From Herbinix luporum (lineage in GTDB: Bacteria > Bacillota > Clostridia > Lachnospirales > Lachnospiraceae), in assembly GCF_900070325.1 (NCBI RefSeq), contig NZ_LN879430.1, forward strand, positions 2,332,501-2,396,500: DNA of 64,000 nucleotides, in the 5' to 3' direction. The notes under the pieces were generated by a model. It was not told where the DNA came from. It saw only the letters and a program-made list of their open reading frames with translations, and did no database searches. Within the stretch, counting starts at the first letter, position 1. Each line of letters starts with the position of its first letter. Made by a program: the position numbers and the translations under genes. This document shows, one piece after another, positions 1 through 8,570 of the stretch.

Positions 1-297
1 CTCTGCCACCCCAACCAATAAAGCTCCTACAAGTCCCGGCCCATAGGTTACACCTATGGCATCAATTTCTTCAAGAGTAATTTTTGCTACACTTAAGGCT
101 TCTTCTATAACCTGATTTATTTTTTCAATATGCTTTCTGGATGCTATCTCCGGTACCACTCCTCCATAGAGTTTATGAAGCTCTATCTGAGAAGAAATAA
201 TATTAGAACGAACCTCTCTTCCGTTTCTTACCACTGCCGCAGCCGTCTCATCACAGGAAGTTTCAATTGCCAATATATTAATATCTTTTTGTATCAT
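1..297 (-). CDS. tsaD: tRNA threonylcarbamoyltransferase TsaD, N-terminal 99 residues (cut by window edge)
   Basis: Catalytic subunit of the TsaBDE complex that transfers the threonylcarbamoyl group onto A37 of ANN-decoding tRNAs. Translating the complement from the ATG at 297 gives a start reading [18 protein letters not shown], then a motif [16 protein letters not shown] that is typical of the TsaD/Kae1 family and contributes metal-binding histidines. The reading frame is still open at base 1, so the rest lies outside the window. It is the last visible gene of a minus-strand operon that also carries tsaE, tsaB and rimI, which fits the assignment. Confidence 0.95.
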   Translation of the reverse strand, partial: MIQKDINILAIETSCDETAAAVVRNGREVRSNIISSQIELHKLYGGVVPEIASRKHIEKINQVIEEALSVAKITLEEIDAIGVTYGPGLVGALLVGVAE

Positions 298-341
298 AAT
301 TCTCTCTTTGTTCCCTCTTTCTGCTTATTTCATGGCAGGTC

Positions 342-917
342 CTATTTGTCGGGAATATATTCCCAGCCTAGAATCTTCCACTTATTTTCTTCATCTTTTC
401 GCATAATATAACGCCTAAGTTCTGTGGTTTTCCCTTTTTCAGTAATGGTAAATGATATATATGCAGTGGCATATTCTTTCCCGTCCTTTACAATAAGCTC
501 TTCATCTTGTTCATTTACCACAAAATTGTTTTCTATTTTCCTTTTCATTTCACGCCATAGGGCAATATCTGAATAAAGATTCTTTAGATATTTTTCCTTT
601 GGGTTATTATCTAAAAATTCTTTATCATATAGGTCCCGGATTATAATTGCTAGTTCTTTTATTTCATCATCCTCAATACCGGAATACAAAAGCCTTGTCA
701 TGTCTCCATGTAGCTTGGCAAGTTCTCTTGGAGTCTTAGGGTAGTCCTTTTCCAGGTCAGTCTTTAACATTTTTTCAACTTCAGTCAATTTCTCTAATGT
801 TGTCTCCTTTATCTTGTCTGCCCTCTGCGATTGATAAACATAAAGCATTGCCAAAACCACTGCCACTATAGAAATAAGAGTAAATATAGTTGATGTGGGT
901 TTTTTGGCTTTCTTCAT
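342..917 (-). CDS. Uncharacterised membrane-anchored protein, 191 aa
   Basis: I do not recognise the family. One N-terminal hydrophobic segment (about residues 10-27) follows a short basic head (MKKAKK), so the protein is probably anchored with its C-terminal part outside the membrane. The rest is charged and probably helical, ending in a segment that resembles a small beta-rich domain (residues about 140-190). An upstream GTG at 926 lies inside the Shine-Dalgarno GGGAGGTG; the ATG at 917 sits 8 bases behind GGAGG and is the better start. It lies between rnz and tsaD, 24 and 44 bases away, and is probably cotranscribed with them. Confidence 0.7.
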   Translation of the reverse strand: MKKAKKPTSTIFTLISIVAVVLAMLYVYQSQRADKIKETTLEKLTEVEKMLKTDLEKDYPKTPRELAKLHGDMTRLLYSGIEDDEIKELAIIIRDLYDKEFLDNNPKEKYLKNLYSDIALWREMKRKIENNFVVNEQDEELIVKDGKEYATAYISFTITEKGKTTELRRYIMRKDEENKWKILGWEYIPDK

Positions 918-941
918 TATAATCACCTCCCGATTTCTACA

Positions 942-1856
942 CTACTCCTTCTTATCAAATTCCAATGTAGTACTCTTTTTATCCCTGCCAACCTTTGTAT
1001 TGGGGAAAATTTGTCTTGCCTCATTGATAAATTCCTCAGGCCTGGTCAGTGAAGGGCTATAATGGGTCAGCCACATTTCCTTAACCTCTGCTTCTTTTGC
1101 CAGTTTAGCTGCTTCATAAAAAGTCATATGCTTATATTCCCTTGCCTTTATATCCTTGTCTTTTTCCCCATACATTCCTTCACATATAAATAAATCTGAC
1201 CCTTTGGCATTTTCTACAATAGCCTTAACCGGTCTGGTATCGGTACAATAGGTTAACTTTATACCTTTCCTTTCAGGACCAAGTACCATATCCGGAGTGT
1301 ATATTTTCCCGTCTTCCTCTATAGTCTCCCCTTTTTGTAAACGATTCCAGTATTTTAGGGGCACCCGGTTTTCTTCAGCCTTTTCAACCATAAATCTGCC
1401 TCCCCGCTTAATTAAAAGGCTATAACCATAGCAGGGAATATTATGCCTTACATGGAAACCACGAATTATATAACCGGCTAGTTCTATTTCCTTCTCTGCT
1501 TCATTAAGCTCTATAAATTTTAGCTCAAAAGGTAACTCAGGGGCTATTACCCTTAGGCTATCCACTACCCTTTTTAGACCTTTTGGTCCTATCATATATA
1601 CCGGCTTTGTACGCTCTGAATTACCCATAGATAAAAGCAGTCCCGGAAGGCCACTGATATGATCCCCATGAAAATGAGTAATACATATAATATCTATATC
1701 ATGAACGCTCCAACCTTTTTCCTTAATTGCAATTTGTGTTCCTTCTCCACAATCTATCAAAAGACTACTTCCATTATATCTTGTCATTAAAGCCGTAAGC
1801 CATCTTCCGGGCAAAGGCATCATTCCGCTGGTTCCTAGTAAACATACATCTAACAT
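942..1856 (-). CDS. rnz: Ribonuclease Z
   Basis: Metallo-beta-lactamase-fold endonuclease that trims the 3' trailer of tRNA precursors lacking an encoded CCA. The zinc motif HFHGDH is at residues 61-66, and further histidine and aspartate ligands are visible (RHNIPCYGYS near 155, TYCTDTRP near 220, a C-terminal THYSP). At 304 residues it has the usual length of the bacterial short form. It sits in a cluster of tRNA-maturation genes (tsaEBD, rimI), which agrees with the role. The ATG at 1856 is the only reasonable start. Confidence 0.93.
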   Translation of the reverse strand: MLDVCLLGTSGMMPLPGRWLTALMTRYNGSSLLIDCGEGTQIAIKEKGWSVHDIDIICITHFHGDHISGLPGLLLSMGNSERTKPVYMIGPKGLKRVVDSLRVIAPELPFELKFIELNEAEKEIELAGYIIRGFHVRHNIPCYGYSLLIKRGGRFMVEKAEENRVPLKYWNRLQKGETIEEDGKIYTPDMVLGPERKGIKLTYCTDTRPVKAIVENAKGSDLFICEGMYGEKDKDIKAREYKHMTFYEAAKLAKEAEVKEMWLTHYSPSLTRPEEFINEARQIFPNTKVGRDKKSTTLEFDKKE

Positions 1857-2040
1857 TACATTTTCCGTACCTTTCTTGCTTGTTTAAATAATGCAAATCA
1901 ATTCTACTACAAAGTAAAACTCTCTACAATAGTATTTTACCACATCGGTCCAAATGGTATAAGTATAGTATAATATAAATATAAAATAAGTATAATATAT
2001 TATTGTATTAATCATTTATATTATTTGCAAATAAAGATAC

Positions 2041-2079
2041 AAAAAAGGAAGACGATGTTAATAGAAACTACCGTCTTCC
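2041..2079 (-). terminator. Rho-independent terminator after the zinc-ribbon gene
   Basis: An 8-bp perfect stem, GGAAGACG (2047-2054) and CGTCTTCC (2072-2079), is followed on the minus strand by six T residues (2041-2046). It may separate the tsaE-tsaB-rimI-zinc ribbon transcript from rnz, or act only partially. Confidence 0.8.
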
Positions 2080-2089
2080 CTAATACAAT

Positions 2090-2335
2090 TTACAGAACCT
2101 CTAGTTTTTGCCTAACCTCCACCGGGATCTGAAATCGGCTTGTTATCTCCTTATAACACTCCTCGCACAAATTAAAACGATGAATCTGCGTGTCCCAGTC
2201 AGAAAAATATCCCCATTCTTTATTTGCTTCAAAAGCATCTTCCATTAAGATGCCATTCTCCACTTTTAGTTTCCTTCCACATGAATTGCAGTAAATATCC
2301 ATGTCCCCGCTATTATTAACAACTGCTCTTTTCAT
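2090..2335 (-). CDS. Small zinc-ribbon protein, 81 aa, unknown role
   Basis: Two CxxC pairs (CNSC near residue 17, CEEC near residue 57) suggest a single bound zinc. The rest is short and polar, ending in a segment resembling the tail of small regulatory or ribosome-associated ribbons. A strong Shine-Dalgarno, GGAGGGATAAGTC, precedes the ATG. It follows rimI by 83 bases and is closed by its own terminator, so it is probably the last gene of the tsaE operon's main transcript. No specific function can be read from it. Confidence 0.75.
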   Translation of the reverse strand: MKRAVVNNSGDMDIYCNSCGRKLKVENGILMEDAFEANKEWGYFSDWDTQIHRFNLCEECYKEITSRFQIPVEVRQKLEVL

Positions 2336-2418
2336 GACTTATCCCTCCTGATATATACACGGCAGCTTGCCTGCTGATTAATATTATATACTCAACAAAC
2401 TTATATTTACAGTGGGAA

Positions 2419-2859
2419 TTAATGTATTGAGGTCTTCCACATAATAATAGCATCTTCTAGGGGCTTGGTGTAAAAGTCCTTTCTTATGCCAGCTTCAACA
2501 AAGCCCAGTTTTTTATAAAGTTTTATGGCAGGTAGGTTTGATTTCCTTACCTCCAAGGTTAGAGATTCAATACCTCTGCTTTTAGCAGCTTCTATCAAAT
2601 CTTGCAGTAGCCTAAAGCCTATCCCTTGTCGTCTATAGTTTTTCCCCACTGCCACATTATAGATATACCCTTCCCCTGCAACTCCATAACAACCGCAATA
2701 TCCTGCAATTAGTCCATCCACTATGGCTACAAGATAAATGTTGTTTTTATTTGATATGGCTTCTATAAAGGAGTTTTTACTCCATGGGTCTTGAAAACTT
2801 TCTTTTTCAATTTGATAAACTTCTTCTAAATCGGCTTTAGACATATCCCTTATTAACAT
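2419..2859 (-). CDS. rimI: Ribosomal protein bS18-alanine N-acetyltransferase RimI
   Basis: GNAT-fold acetyltransferase of 146 residues. The acetyl-CoA pyrophosphate-binding motif is RRQGIG at 76-81, preceded by YIYNVAV, which is the usual RimI beta-4 segment. The end of tsaB is three bases upstream, and the Shine-Dalgarno of rimI lies inside the tsaB stop region, indicating translational coupling. The tsaE-tsaB-rimI order is common in Firmicutes. The true substrate could be S18 or other N-termini; that cannot be decided from sequence. Confidence 0.92.
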   Translation of the reverse strand: MLIRDMSKADLEEVYQIEKESFQDPWSKNSFIEAISNKNNIYLVAIVDGLIAGYCGCYGVAGEGYIYNVAVGKNYRRQGIGFRLLQDLIEAAKSRGIESLTLEVRKSNLPAIKLYKKLGFVEAGIRKDFYTKPLEDAIIMWKTSIH

Positions 2860-2862
2860 GGG

Positions 2863-3582
2863 TTAATCTCCTTTTTCTTCCCGCCTTAACCTCTCGGCCC
2901 GCTCCCTTTCTGCCTGGCTCATTCTAAGATAAATAGGTTTATGTTCTGCGGCAGGCTCTACTTGTCCCATCTTATAATATTCTATGGCAAGAGCTGCAGT
3001 TGAACCGGCTCTTTGCCTGTTCATGTGTATAGGTGCAAATGTATATGCTACTTTTATAGTTTCTTTAATTCTGTCTCTTTGAATAGGTACTGCGTCACCC
3101 AAAAATACCGTCTCTCTTCCGATTTTATTTATTTCATCTATTATCTCATCTATACTTACAGCCTTCTGACTAGAAATTATACTTAACTTGTCCCCTATAA
3201 ATTCATATAATCCTGTATATACCTGATCTCTTCTTGCATCCATAATAGGACACACCAGCTTATCAGTACCATAAAGATTATAAGCAAGGCTGTCTACTGT
3301 GGGTACTGAAATTATAGGTTTGTTCATAGCCAACCCCAAACCTTTTGCGGTTGCAGAGCCAATCCTAAGACCCGTAAAAGATCCGGGTCCTGCGCTAACA
3401 GCAATAGCATCTATATTAGATAAATCCAAATCCACCATGCGGGCTATTTCATCCAACATAGGCAGTAATGTTTGCGAATGAGTCTTCTTATAATTAATAG
3501 TGTATTCTGCCAATAAAGCTTCCTCGTTTGCAATAGCTACTGAAGCCACAAGTCCTGAGCTGTCTAATGCCAGTATTATCAT
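2863..3582 (-). CDS. tsaB: tRNA threonylcarbamoyladenosine protein TsaB
   Basis: ASKHA-fold partner of TsaD, required for t6A37 synthesis. The N-terminus MIILALDSSG and the segment SAGPGSFTGLRIG (around residues 63-75) are family hallmarks, and the length of 239 residues is usual. It lacks the TsaD catalytic metal motif, as expected for the non-catalytic paralogue. It lies 14 bases downstream of tsaE and 3 bases upstream of rimI. Confidence 0.95.
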   Translation of the reverse strand: MIILALDSSGLVASVAIANEEALLAEYTINYKKTHSQTLLPMLDEIARMVDLDLSNIDAIAVSAGPGSFTGLRIGSATAKGLGLAMNKPIISVPTVDSLAYNLYGTDKLVCPIMDARRDQVYTGLYEFIGDKLSIISSQKAVSIDEIIDEINKIGRETVFLGDAVPIQRDRIKETIKVAYTFAPIHMNRQRAGSTAALAIEYYKMGQVEPAAEHKPIYLRMSQAERERAERLRREEKGD

Positions 3583-3596
3583 GATATTTCTCCCTT

Positions 3597-4025
3597 TTAT
3601 ACTTCTACTTTAATTTCTATAATCCTATAATCAAAACCCTTGGTTAAATCTTTATTAATATATATGTTGGTCCTTTTCTTTGGTAAAACTTCTTCTATTA
3701 ACTCTGCCCATTCAATTAGGCAGACTCCCTCATTGTAAAAATAATCTTCATAACCTATCTCTTCCATCTCACTTATATCGCTTATACGATAAACGTCAAA
3801 ATGGTATAGGGGAAGTTTTTCACCCTTGTATTCTTGGACAATGGTAAATGTGGGGCTGTTCACAGCTTCATCAACTCCCAATCCTTTGGCAAAGCCCTGG
3901 GTAAATACTGTCTTACCTACACCTAAATCACCATATATACAATATACCTGTCCACTTTCTGCATTGCAGCCTAAATTATATCCCAGCCTAAAGGTGTCCT
4001 CTAAACAAAAACTTTCTATTTTCAT
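3597..4025 (-). CDS. tsaE: tRNA t6A biosynthesis ATPase TsaE
   Basis: P-loop ATPase that resets the TsaBD complex. Walker A GDLGVGKT is at residues 32-39, and the motif SPTFTIVQEY follows. A longer in-frame extension to 4070 exists, but the ATG at 4025 has GAGGGG six bases upstream and gives 142 residues, close to the family length. It is the first gene of the minus-strand tRNA-modification operon. Confidence 0.93.
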   Translation of the reverse strand: MKIESFCLEDTFRLGYNLGCNAESGQVYCIYGDLGVGKTVFTQGFAKGLGVDEAVNSPTFTIVQEYKGEKLPLYHFDVYRISDISEMEEIGYEDYFYNEGVCLIEWAELIEEVLPKKRTNIYINKDLTKGFDYRIIEIKVEV

Positions 4026-4088
4026 AACATACCCCTCATTTCCTATGCATTTAATTATGAAAATTAACATTTGAATAATTATGGAATT

Positions 4089-4105
4089 ATTATAGCAGTA
4101 TTATA
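4089..4105 (-). promoter_or_regulatory. Candidate -10 region(s) for the tsaE operon
   Basis: On the minus strand the 11-base unit TGCTATAATAC/A occurs twice in tandem, placing two perfect TATAAT boxes (4100-4105 and 4089-4094) one helical turn apart. No convincing -35 is visible. They lie directly behind the ribU terminator and about 65 bases before the tsaE ATG. Confidence 0.4.
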
Positions 4106-4113
4106 GCAGAAAG

Positions 4114-4150
4114 ATAAAAAAAAAGATAGGATTTCATGAAATCCTATCTT
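4114..4150 (-). terminator. Terminator of ribU
   Basis: A self-complementary stretch from 4123 to 4150 centred on TTCATGAA is followed on the minus strand by a run of T residues (complement of 4116-4122). It lies 20 bases behind the ribU stop. Confidence 0.85.
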
Positions 4151-4170
4151 TATAAAAAATCAAATTTAAA

Positions 4171-4812
4171 TTATATTCCCATAATAGTATTAATTGCTCT
4201 CCTAATTCTTTTATATGTCAGAAGAGTTACAATAGAAACCAATGAACCTTTAAGAAGATTAAAAGGTGTAACTGCATAGAAAATCATTGTTGACATATTC
4301 TTGATGGCGGGATTTATTTTTGATCCGGTTTCAATTAAACTATCAACAGGCATCTTGAAAAAATAAGCATATGTGGGAAGAAGTACAAAGGCATTTAACA
4401 AACCGGCTATTATTACCATTGAAAAAGTACCCACAATCAAGCCCTTTATAGCTGATTTAAGTGTTTTATTTCTATGATATATAATGGCTGCAGGTACAAC
4501 TAAAGAGCAGCCCATTAAAAAATTAGCGGTCTCCCCGACTCCTGCTGTTATTGTAAAATCAATTACCAGATTTAAAAGAATTTTTATCATCTCAATTATA
4601 ATTCCCCCTATAGGACCCAATGTAAACGCTCCTATAAGGACCGGCACTTCACTTAAATCCAGCTCATACCAGGGGGGTGCAAACCATACCGGAATGGCAA
4701 GCTTCATTAAAATTACTGAAATTGTTCCAAGCATAGTCATAATAATCAGGGACCTGATAGACATAAGACTGCTTGTTTTTTGATTTTTCTTGGTATTAAC
4801 TGTTGTATTCAT
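4171..4812 (-). CDS. ribU: Riboflavin ECF transporter S component RibU
   Basis: Substrate-binding membrane subunit of an energy-coupling-factor importer, predicted to bring in riboflavin. It is 213 residues with about six hydrophobic segments and the RibU-typical stretch around residues 50-75 (WYELDLSEVPVLIGAFTLGP). No ECF ATPases or T component are in the window, so it presumably shares a general ECF module encoded elsewhere. The upstream FMN riboswitch independently identifies the substrate class. Confidence 0.93.
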   Translation of the reverse strand: MNTTVNTKKNQKTSSLMSIRSLIIMTMLGTISVILMKLAIPVWFAPPWYELDLSEVPVLIGAFTLGPIGGIIIEMIKILLNLVIDFTITAGVGETANFLMGCSLVVPAAIIYHRNKTLKSAIKGLIVGTFSMVIIAGLLNAFVLLPTYAYFFKMPVDSLIETGSKINPAIKNMSTMIFYAVTPFNLLKGSLVSIVTLLTYKRIRRAINTIMGI

Positions 4813-4879
4813 TTTAACCTCTCCTTTTTGCTAAAGGAAAACCCCGGTTATACAATAGACAAAACAATTATACTTTTCA

Positions 4880-4914
4880 ATAAATAAAGCCCCCAATACT
4901 ACTATCGGGGGCTT
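4880..4914 (-). terminator. Expression-platform terminator of the FMN riboswitch
   Basis: Stem GCCCCC (4889-4894) with GGGGGC (4907-4912) on a 12-base loop, followed on the minus strand by CTTTATTTATT. It lies between the aptamer and ribU, so it is the likely OFF structure when FMN is bound. Confidence 0.85.
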
Positions 4915-4940
4915 ATTATAGTACATTAATCGCCTATTAT

Positions 4941-5072
4941 TCTTCTCGCATCCAGACTTTACTGTCGGTTTTGGAATTTCACCAAATCAGTCATAGTGAA
5001 AACAAAGCTATATATTTCACCATGAGTCGCGGACTATAACCGCCGGTCGGGAATTTCACCCTGCCCCGAAGA
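4941..5072 (-). promoter_or_regulatory. FMN riboswitch (RFN element)
   Basis: Read on the minus strand, the aptamer begins with TCTTCGGGGCAGGGTGAAAT and contains the conserved blocks GACCGGCGGT, the central TGGTGAAATTCC and ACCGACAGT, then AGTCTGGATG before the closing strand CGAGAAGA, which pairs with the first bases. These are the invariant parts of the RFN family, which senses flavin mononucleotide. It controls ribU through the terminator at 4880-4914. Confidence 0.96.
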
Positions 5073-5096
5073 TTTACCTTATATTATTTTTACATT

Positions 5097-5125
5097 ATCA
5101 TACATTATTGATATCATCTTGTCAA
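5097..5125 (-). promoter_or_regulatory. Sigma-A promoter of the ribU riboswitch transcript
   Basis: Minus-strand TTGACA (5120-5125), 17-base spacer, TATGAT (5097-5102). Transcription would start about 20 bases before the aptamer. Confidence 0.75.
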
Positions 5126-5185
5126 TTAAATAAGTCAACAAATATAAAAGCGGTATATTATAGTTTATATCATAGATGCACAATT

Positions 5186-5941
5186 TTACATATTGCCAAA
5201 AACAAAGTATTTGACAACTCCAAAAATTTCTCTTACATAATAACTTATAGTAAGTATCTTATCCGATGGGGCTGATAAACCCTGAATATTAGTTAATCCC
5301 TGCTTTTTTGCTATACTGACTGAACGAAAAACATGAAAGCCATTGGTTACTAAGGCAACCTTAGCATTATCTTTTGAAATTAACTTTTTACTATATAGTA
5401 TATTTTCATTTGTATTAGTGGACTTATCTTCCATCAGTATTCTATCTTCATCAATTCCATTTTCTATCAAAAAGTTTTTCATAGCCTCCGCTTCTGATAT
5501 GTCTTCTCCCGGTCCTTGTCCTCCTGAAACTATTACTAAAGTCTCCGGATTATCCTTAAGATAAGTTGCTGCCCTATTAAGCCTATGATATAAACTGTTG
5601 GTTATACGTGTTCCTCTTACTTGTGCTCCCAGTACAATTAAATAATCCATATTGGAATCGGCTTTTTTATTCCCATGATATATTATTAGGGCTTCAATAA
5701 AGATAAAAATACTTAATCCTGATATGAACAAAAGAACAATAAGACCACGAAGAAAACCATGAAGCCGAATATTTTGCTTTATCATATATCCTATTATAAA
5801 AAATAGAACTATGGAAAAGATTCCTGCTGCCAGCCAAAACCATGAAAAGGATGAACCGATTCCGGCATAACTTATAATTACTCCATAATAGATTAAGCAA
5901 AAAACCCCTAATACCAGTATAAGGTAACTAATTACTTTCAT
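5186..5941 (-). CDS. YdcF-like (DUF218 / SanA-ElyC-type) membrane protein
   Basis: The 251-residue protein has three or four N-terminal hydrophobic segments (about 1-95), then a soluble DUF218-type domain starting DYLIVLGAQVRG. This domain carries the conserved stretch VSGGQGPGEDISEA (near 140-155) and MEDKSTNTNENI. Family members take part in envelope processes in E. coli (SanA, ElyC), but the reaction is not established. It follows tex by 63 bases and may be cotranscribed with it. Confidence 0.85.
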   Translation of the reverse strand: MKVISYLILVLGVFCLIYYGVIISYAGIGSSFSWFWLAAGIFSIVLFFIIGYMIKQNIRLHGFLRGLIVLLFISGLSIFIFIEALIIYHGNKKADSNMDYLIVLGAQVRGTRITNSLYHRLNRAATYLKDNPETLVIVSGGQGPGEDISEAEAMKNFLIENGIDEDRILMEDKSTNTNENILYSKKLISKDNAKVALVTNGFHVFRSVSIAKKQGLTNIQGLSAPSDKILTISYYVREIFGVVKYFVFGNM

Positions 5942-6004
5942 CTTCTAATCCCTCTTTTTATAGTTATAACCTTATTAACTGCTACCATTAACATTAAGTA
6001 AGAG

Positions 6005-8368
6005 CTATATAATCATGGTCAGTTGAATTCTGTTTTTTGCCACATCTACAGCCAGAACTTTAACCTCCACTATATCCCCTACACTAACCACATCCAAGGG
6101 ATGCTTTACAAACCTTTTATTTGTTAATTGAGAGATATGAACCAGGCCATCTTGGTGGACACCGATATCTACAAATGCTCCAAAATCAATTACATTTCGA
6201 ACAGTGCCTTTTAATATCATACCTTCTTGTAAATCAGTTATTTCCAGTACATCGGTTCTAAGAATTGGCTTTGGCATCTCATCTCTGGGGTCTCTGCCGG
6301 GTTTTTCTAATTCCTTTATAATATCAGTAAGGGTAATTTCTCCAATACCCAGCTCTTCTGACAGCTTCTTTTTATCCTTAATCTTCCTGCTTAATACTGA
6401 ACCTGAATAATCATCTATATCACTCTTATCTTGATAAGGCTCTTCTTGGCTATTGTAATTTACAGTAGCAAAAGAATCAGTAACCGCCGCTGCCAAGGCC
6501 TTGGCTAAAGCTGTATCTTGGGATTTTACTACAAATCCCCCTTTCTTTTTACCTGACTTTTGCTTAACTGCTTTATTCTTTTTAGGCTGGTCTTTAAGAC
6601 CTTTTGATTCTGCTGCCTTTTTTTGAATTTCTTTAATATCCTCTAAGCTTAAGCCTAACTTAAATAATAATACTTTGGCAGCCTCATAGGATTCTGGGTG
6701 AACGGCGGTGGCATCTAGGGGATTGTCACCATCGTAAATTCTTAAAAATCCCGCACATTGTTCAAAGGCTTTGGGTCCTAATTTTGCTACCTTTAGCAGC
6801 TCATTTCGGTTATAAAAACGACCGTTGGCCTCCCTGTATGCCACAATATTTTTTGCAACTGTTTTACTGATTCCCGAAACATATTCAAGTAGGGAGACTG
6901 ACGCCGTATTTAAATCTACTCCTACTTTATTTACACAATCCTCAACTACACCGTTTAAGGCTTCACCAAGTTTCTTTTGATTCATATCATGCTGATACTG
7001 TCCTACCCCTATGGACTTAGGATCAATCTTAACAAGCTCAGCTAAGGGATCTTGTATCCTTCTTGCAATGGAAGCGGCACTTCTTTGTCCCACATCAAAT
7101 TCAGGGAACTCCTCACTTGCCAGCTTACTTGCAGAATATACTGATGCACCGGCCTCATTGACGATAACATAACTGATGGGCCGTTTTATTTCTTTTAAAA
7201 GTTCCACGATAACCTGTTCTGATTCTCTTGAGGCGGTACCGTTTCCCAAGGCAATTAAAGTAATATTATATTTTTCAATTAAATTCTTAAGAACCTTCTT
7301 GGCTTCTTCAACCTTGTTTTGTGGCGGGGTGGGATATATAACCACAGTATCAAGAACTTTACCTGTACTATCAACCACAGCCAACTTACAACCGGTACGA
7401 TATGCCGGATCCCATCCAAGAACTACTTGGCCTACTACGGGGGGCTGCATAAGTAATTGAACCAGGTTTTTGCCAAATACTTTAATTGCACCGTCCTCAG
7501 CTTCTTCTGTCAAATTATTTCTTATTTCCCTTTCAATAGCCGGGGCAATTAATCTTTTATAACTGTCTTCCAGCATAGTTTTAAGTATATCATTGGTATG
7601 GGGGTTGTCCTTTACTATATATTTCTTTTCAAGATAACGAAGAATCCTTTCTTCCGGTGCCACAATCTTTACTGTAAGGATTTTTTCCTTTTCACCTCGG
7701 TTAATGGCAAGAACTCTATGGCCTGCCAGCTTACTTATCTCTTCCTCAAAATTATAATACATCTCATATACCGATTCTACGGTCTCATCTTTTGCCACAG
7801 ATACTAATTTACCTTCCTTAATAGTGGCTTCACGAATATAACTTCTATACTCTGCTTGGTCTGATACTTCCTCTGCTAATATGTCCATGGCGCCGCTGAT
7901 AGCCTCTTCTACAGTATTAACTTCCTTTTCTTCGGATAGATATGCTTCTGCAAGTTCTGCTACAGGCCTATCAGTCTCTTGGGCTTTGATAATTTCTGCC
8001 AGGCCTTCTAGTCCTTTTTCCTTGGCAATAGTGGCCCTGGTCCTACGTTTTGGTCTATAGGGGCGATATAAATCCTCCACTACAACTAAGGTAGTTGCAG
8101 CTAGAATCTGATTTTTTAAATCCTCCGTTAATTTCCCCTGTTCTTCAATACTATTTAAAACTTGATTTTTCTTATCTTCCAAGTTCCTTAGATATTGCAG
8201 CCTCTCATATAGGGTTCTTAACTGCTCATCATCTAAGGATCCCGTCGCCTCTTTACGGTATCTTGCAATAAAAGGTATGGTGTTACCTTCATCAATCAAC
8301 TTAACCGCAGCTTCCACCTGCCAAAGACGTATATTCAGCTCTTCTTTAAGTTGTTTTAAAATATCCAT
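6005..8368 (-). CDS. tex: Tex-family S1 RNA-binding protein
   Basis: Nucleic-acid-binding protein of the Tex/Spt6 family, 787 residues. It shows the Tex N-terminal helical region (MDILKQLKEELN), the YqgF-like core (LGWDPAYRTGCKLAVVD near 320), a helix-hairpin-helix part (SLLEYVSGISKTVAKNIVAYR), and a C-terminal S1 domain (EGMILKGTVRNVIDFGAFVD to the end). A lysine-rich insert precedes the S1 domain (near 605-625). The family binds RNA and affects transcription and translation, but its exact role in this organism is unknown. Confidence 0.95.
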   Translation of the reverse strand: MDILKQLKEELNIRLWQVEAAVKLIDEGNTIPFIARYRKEATGSLDDEQLRTLYERLQYLRNLEDKKNQVLNSIEEQGKLTEDLKNQILAATTLVVVEDLYRPYRPKRRTRATIAKEKGLEGLAEIIKAQETDRPVAELAEAYLSEEKEVNTVEEAISGAMDILAEEVSDQAEYRSYIREATIKEGKLVSVAKDETVESVYEMYYNFEEEISKLAGHRVLAINRGEKEKILTVKIVAPEERILRYLEKKYIVKDNPHTNDILKTMLEDSYKRLIAPAIEREIRNNLTEEAEDGAIKVFGKNLVQLLMQPPVVGQVVLGWDPAYRTGCKLAVVDSTGKVLDTVVIYPTPPQNKVEEAKKVLKNLIEKYNITLIALGNGTASRESEQVIVELLKEIKRPISYVIVNEAGASVYSASKLASEEFPEFDVGQRSAASIARRIQDPLAELVKIDPKSIGVGQYQHDMNQKKLGEALNGVVEDCVNKVGVDLNTASVSLLEYVSGISKTVAKNIVAYREANGRFYNRNELLKVAKLGPKAFEQCAGFLRIYDGDNPLDATAVHPESYEAAKVLLFKLGLSLEDIKEIQKKAAESKGLKDQPKKNKAVKQKSGKKKGGFVVKSQDTALAKALAAAVTDSFATVNYNSQEEPYQDKSDIDDYSGSVLSRKIKDKKKLSEELGIGEITLTDIIKELEKPGRDPRDEMPKPILRTDVLEITDLQEGMILKGTVRNVIDFGAFVDIGVHQDGLVHISQLTNKRFVKHPLDVVSVGDIVEVKVLAVDVAKNRIQLTMII

Positions 8369-8429
8369 TTCATACTCCTTAAAATAAAATCTAGAATAAC
8401 TTCATTAAAAACCATATTTTTACTTATGC

Positions 8430-8458
8430 ATTATAATAACCTTATCATACCAAATGAA
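8430..8458 (-). promoter_or_regulatory. Candidate sigma-A promoter of tex
   Basis: Minus-strand TTCATT (8453-8458), 17-base spacer, perfect TATAAT (8430-8435), about 60 bases before the tex ATG. The -35 is weak. Confidence 0.55.
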
Positions 8459-8493
8459 GTAATGAAAATCAATGAACAAGTTTTTATGACCAT

Positions 8494-8544
8494 TAAGAAA
8501 ATGCCACAATCCTTTAAGCTTTTGCTTTAAATGATTGTGGCATT
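8494..8544 (-). terminator. Terminator of the threonine-branch operon, after lysC
   Basis: Arms AATGCCACAATC (8500-8511) and GATTGTGGCATT (8533-8544) are fully complementary and enclose a smaller CTTTAAGC/GCTTTAAA pairing. TTTTCTT follows on the minus strand. It lies 27 bases behind the lysC stop. Confidence 0.9.
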
Positions 8545-8570
8545 ATTTGCTGTCTATTAAATTTTATCAT

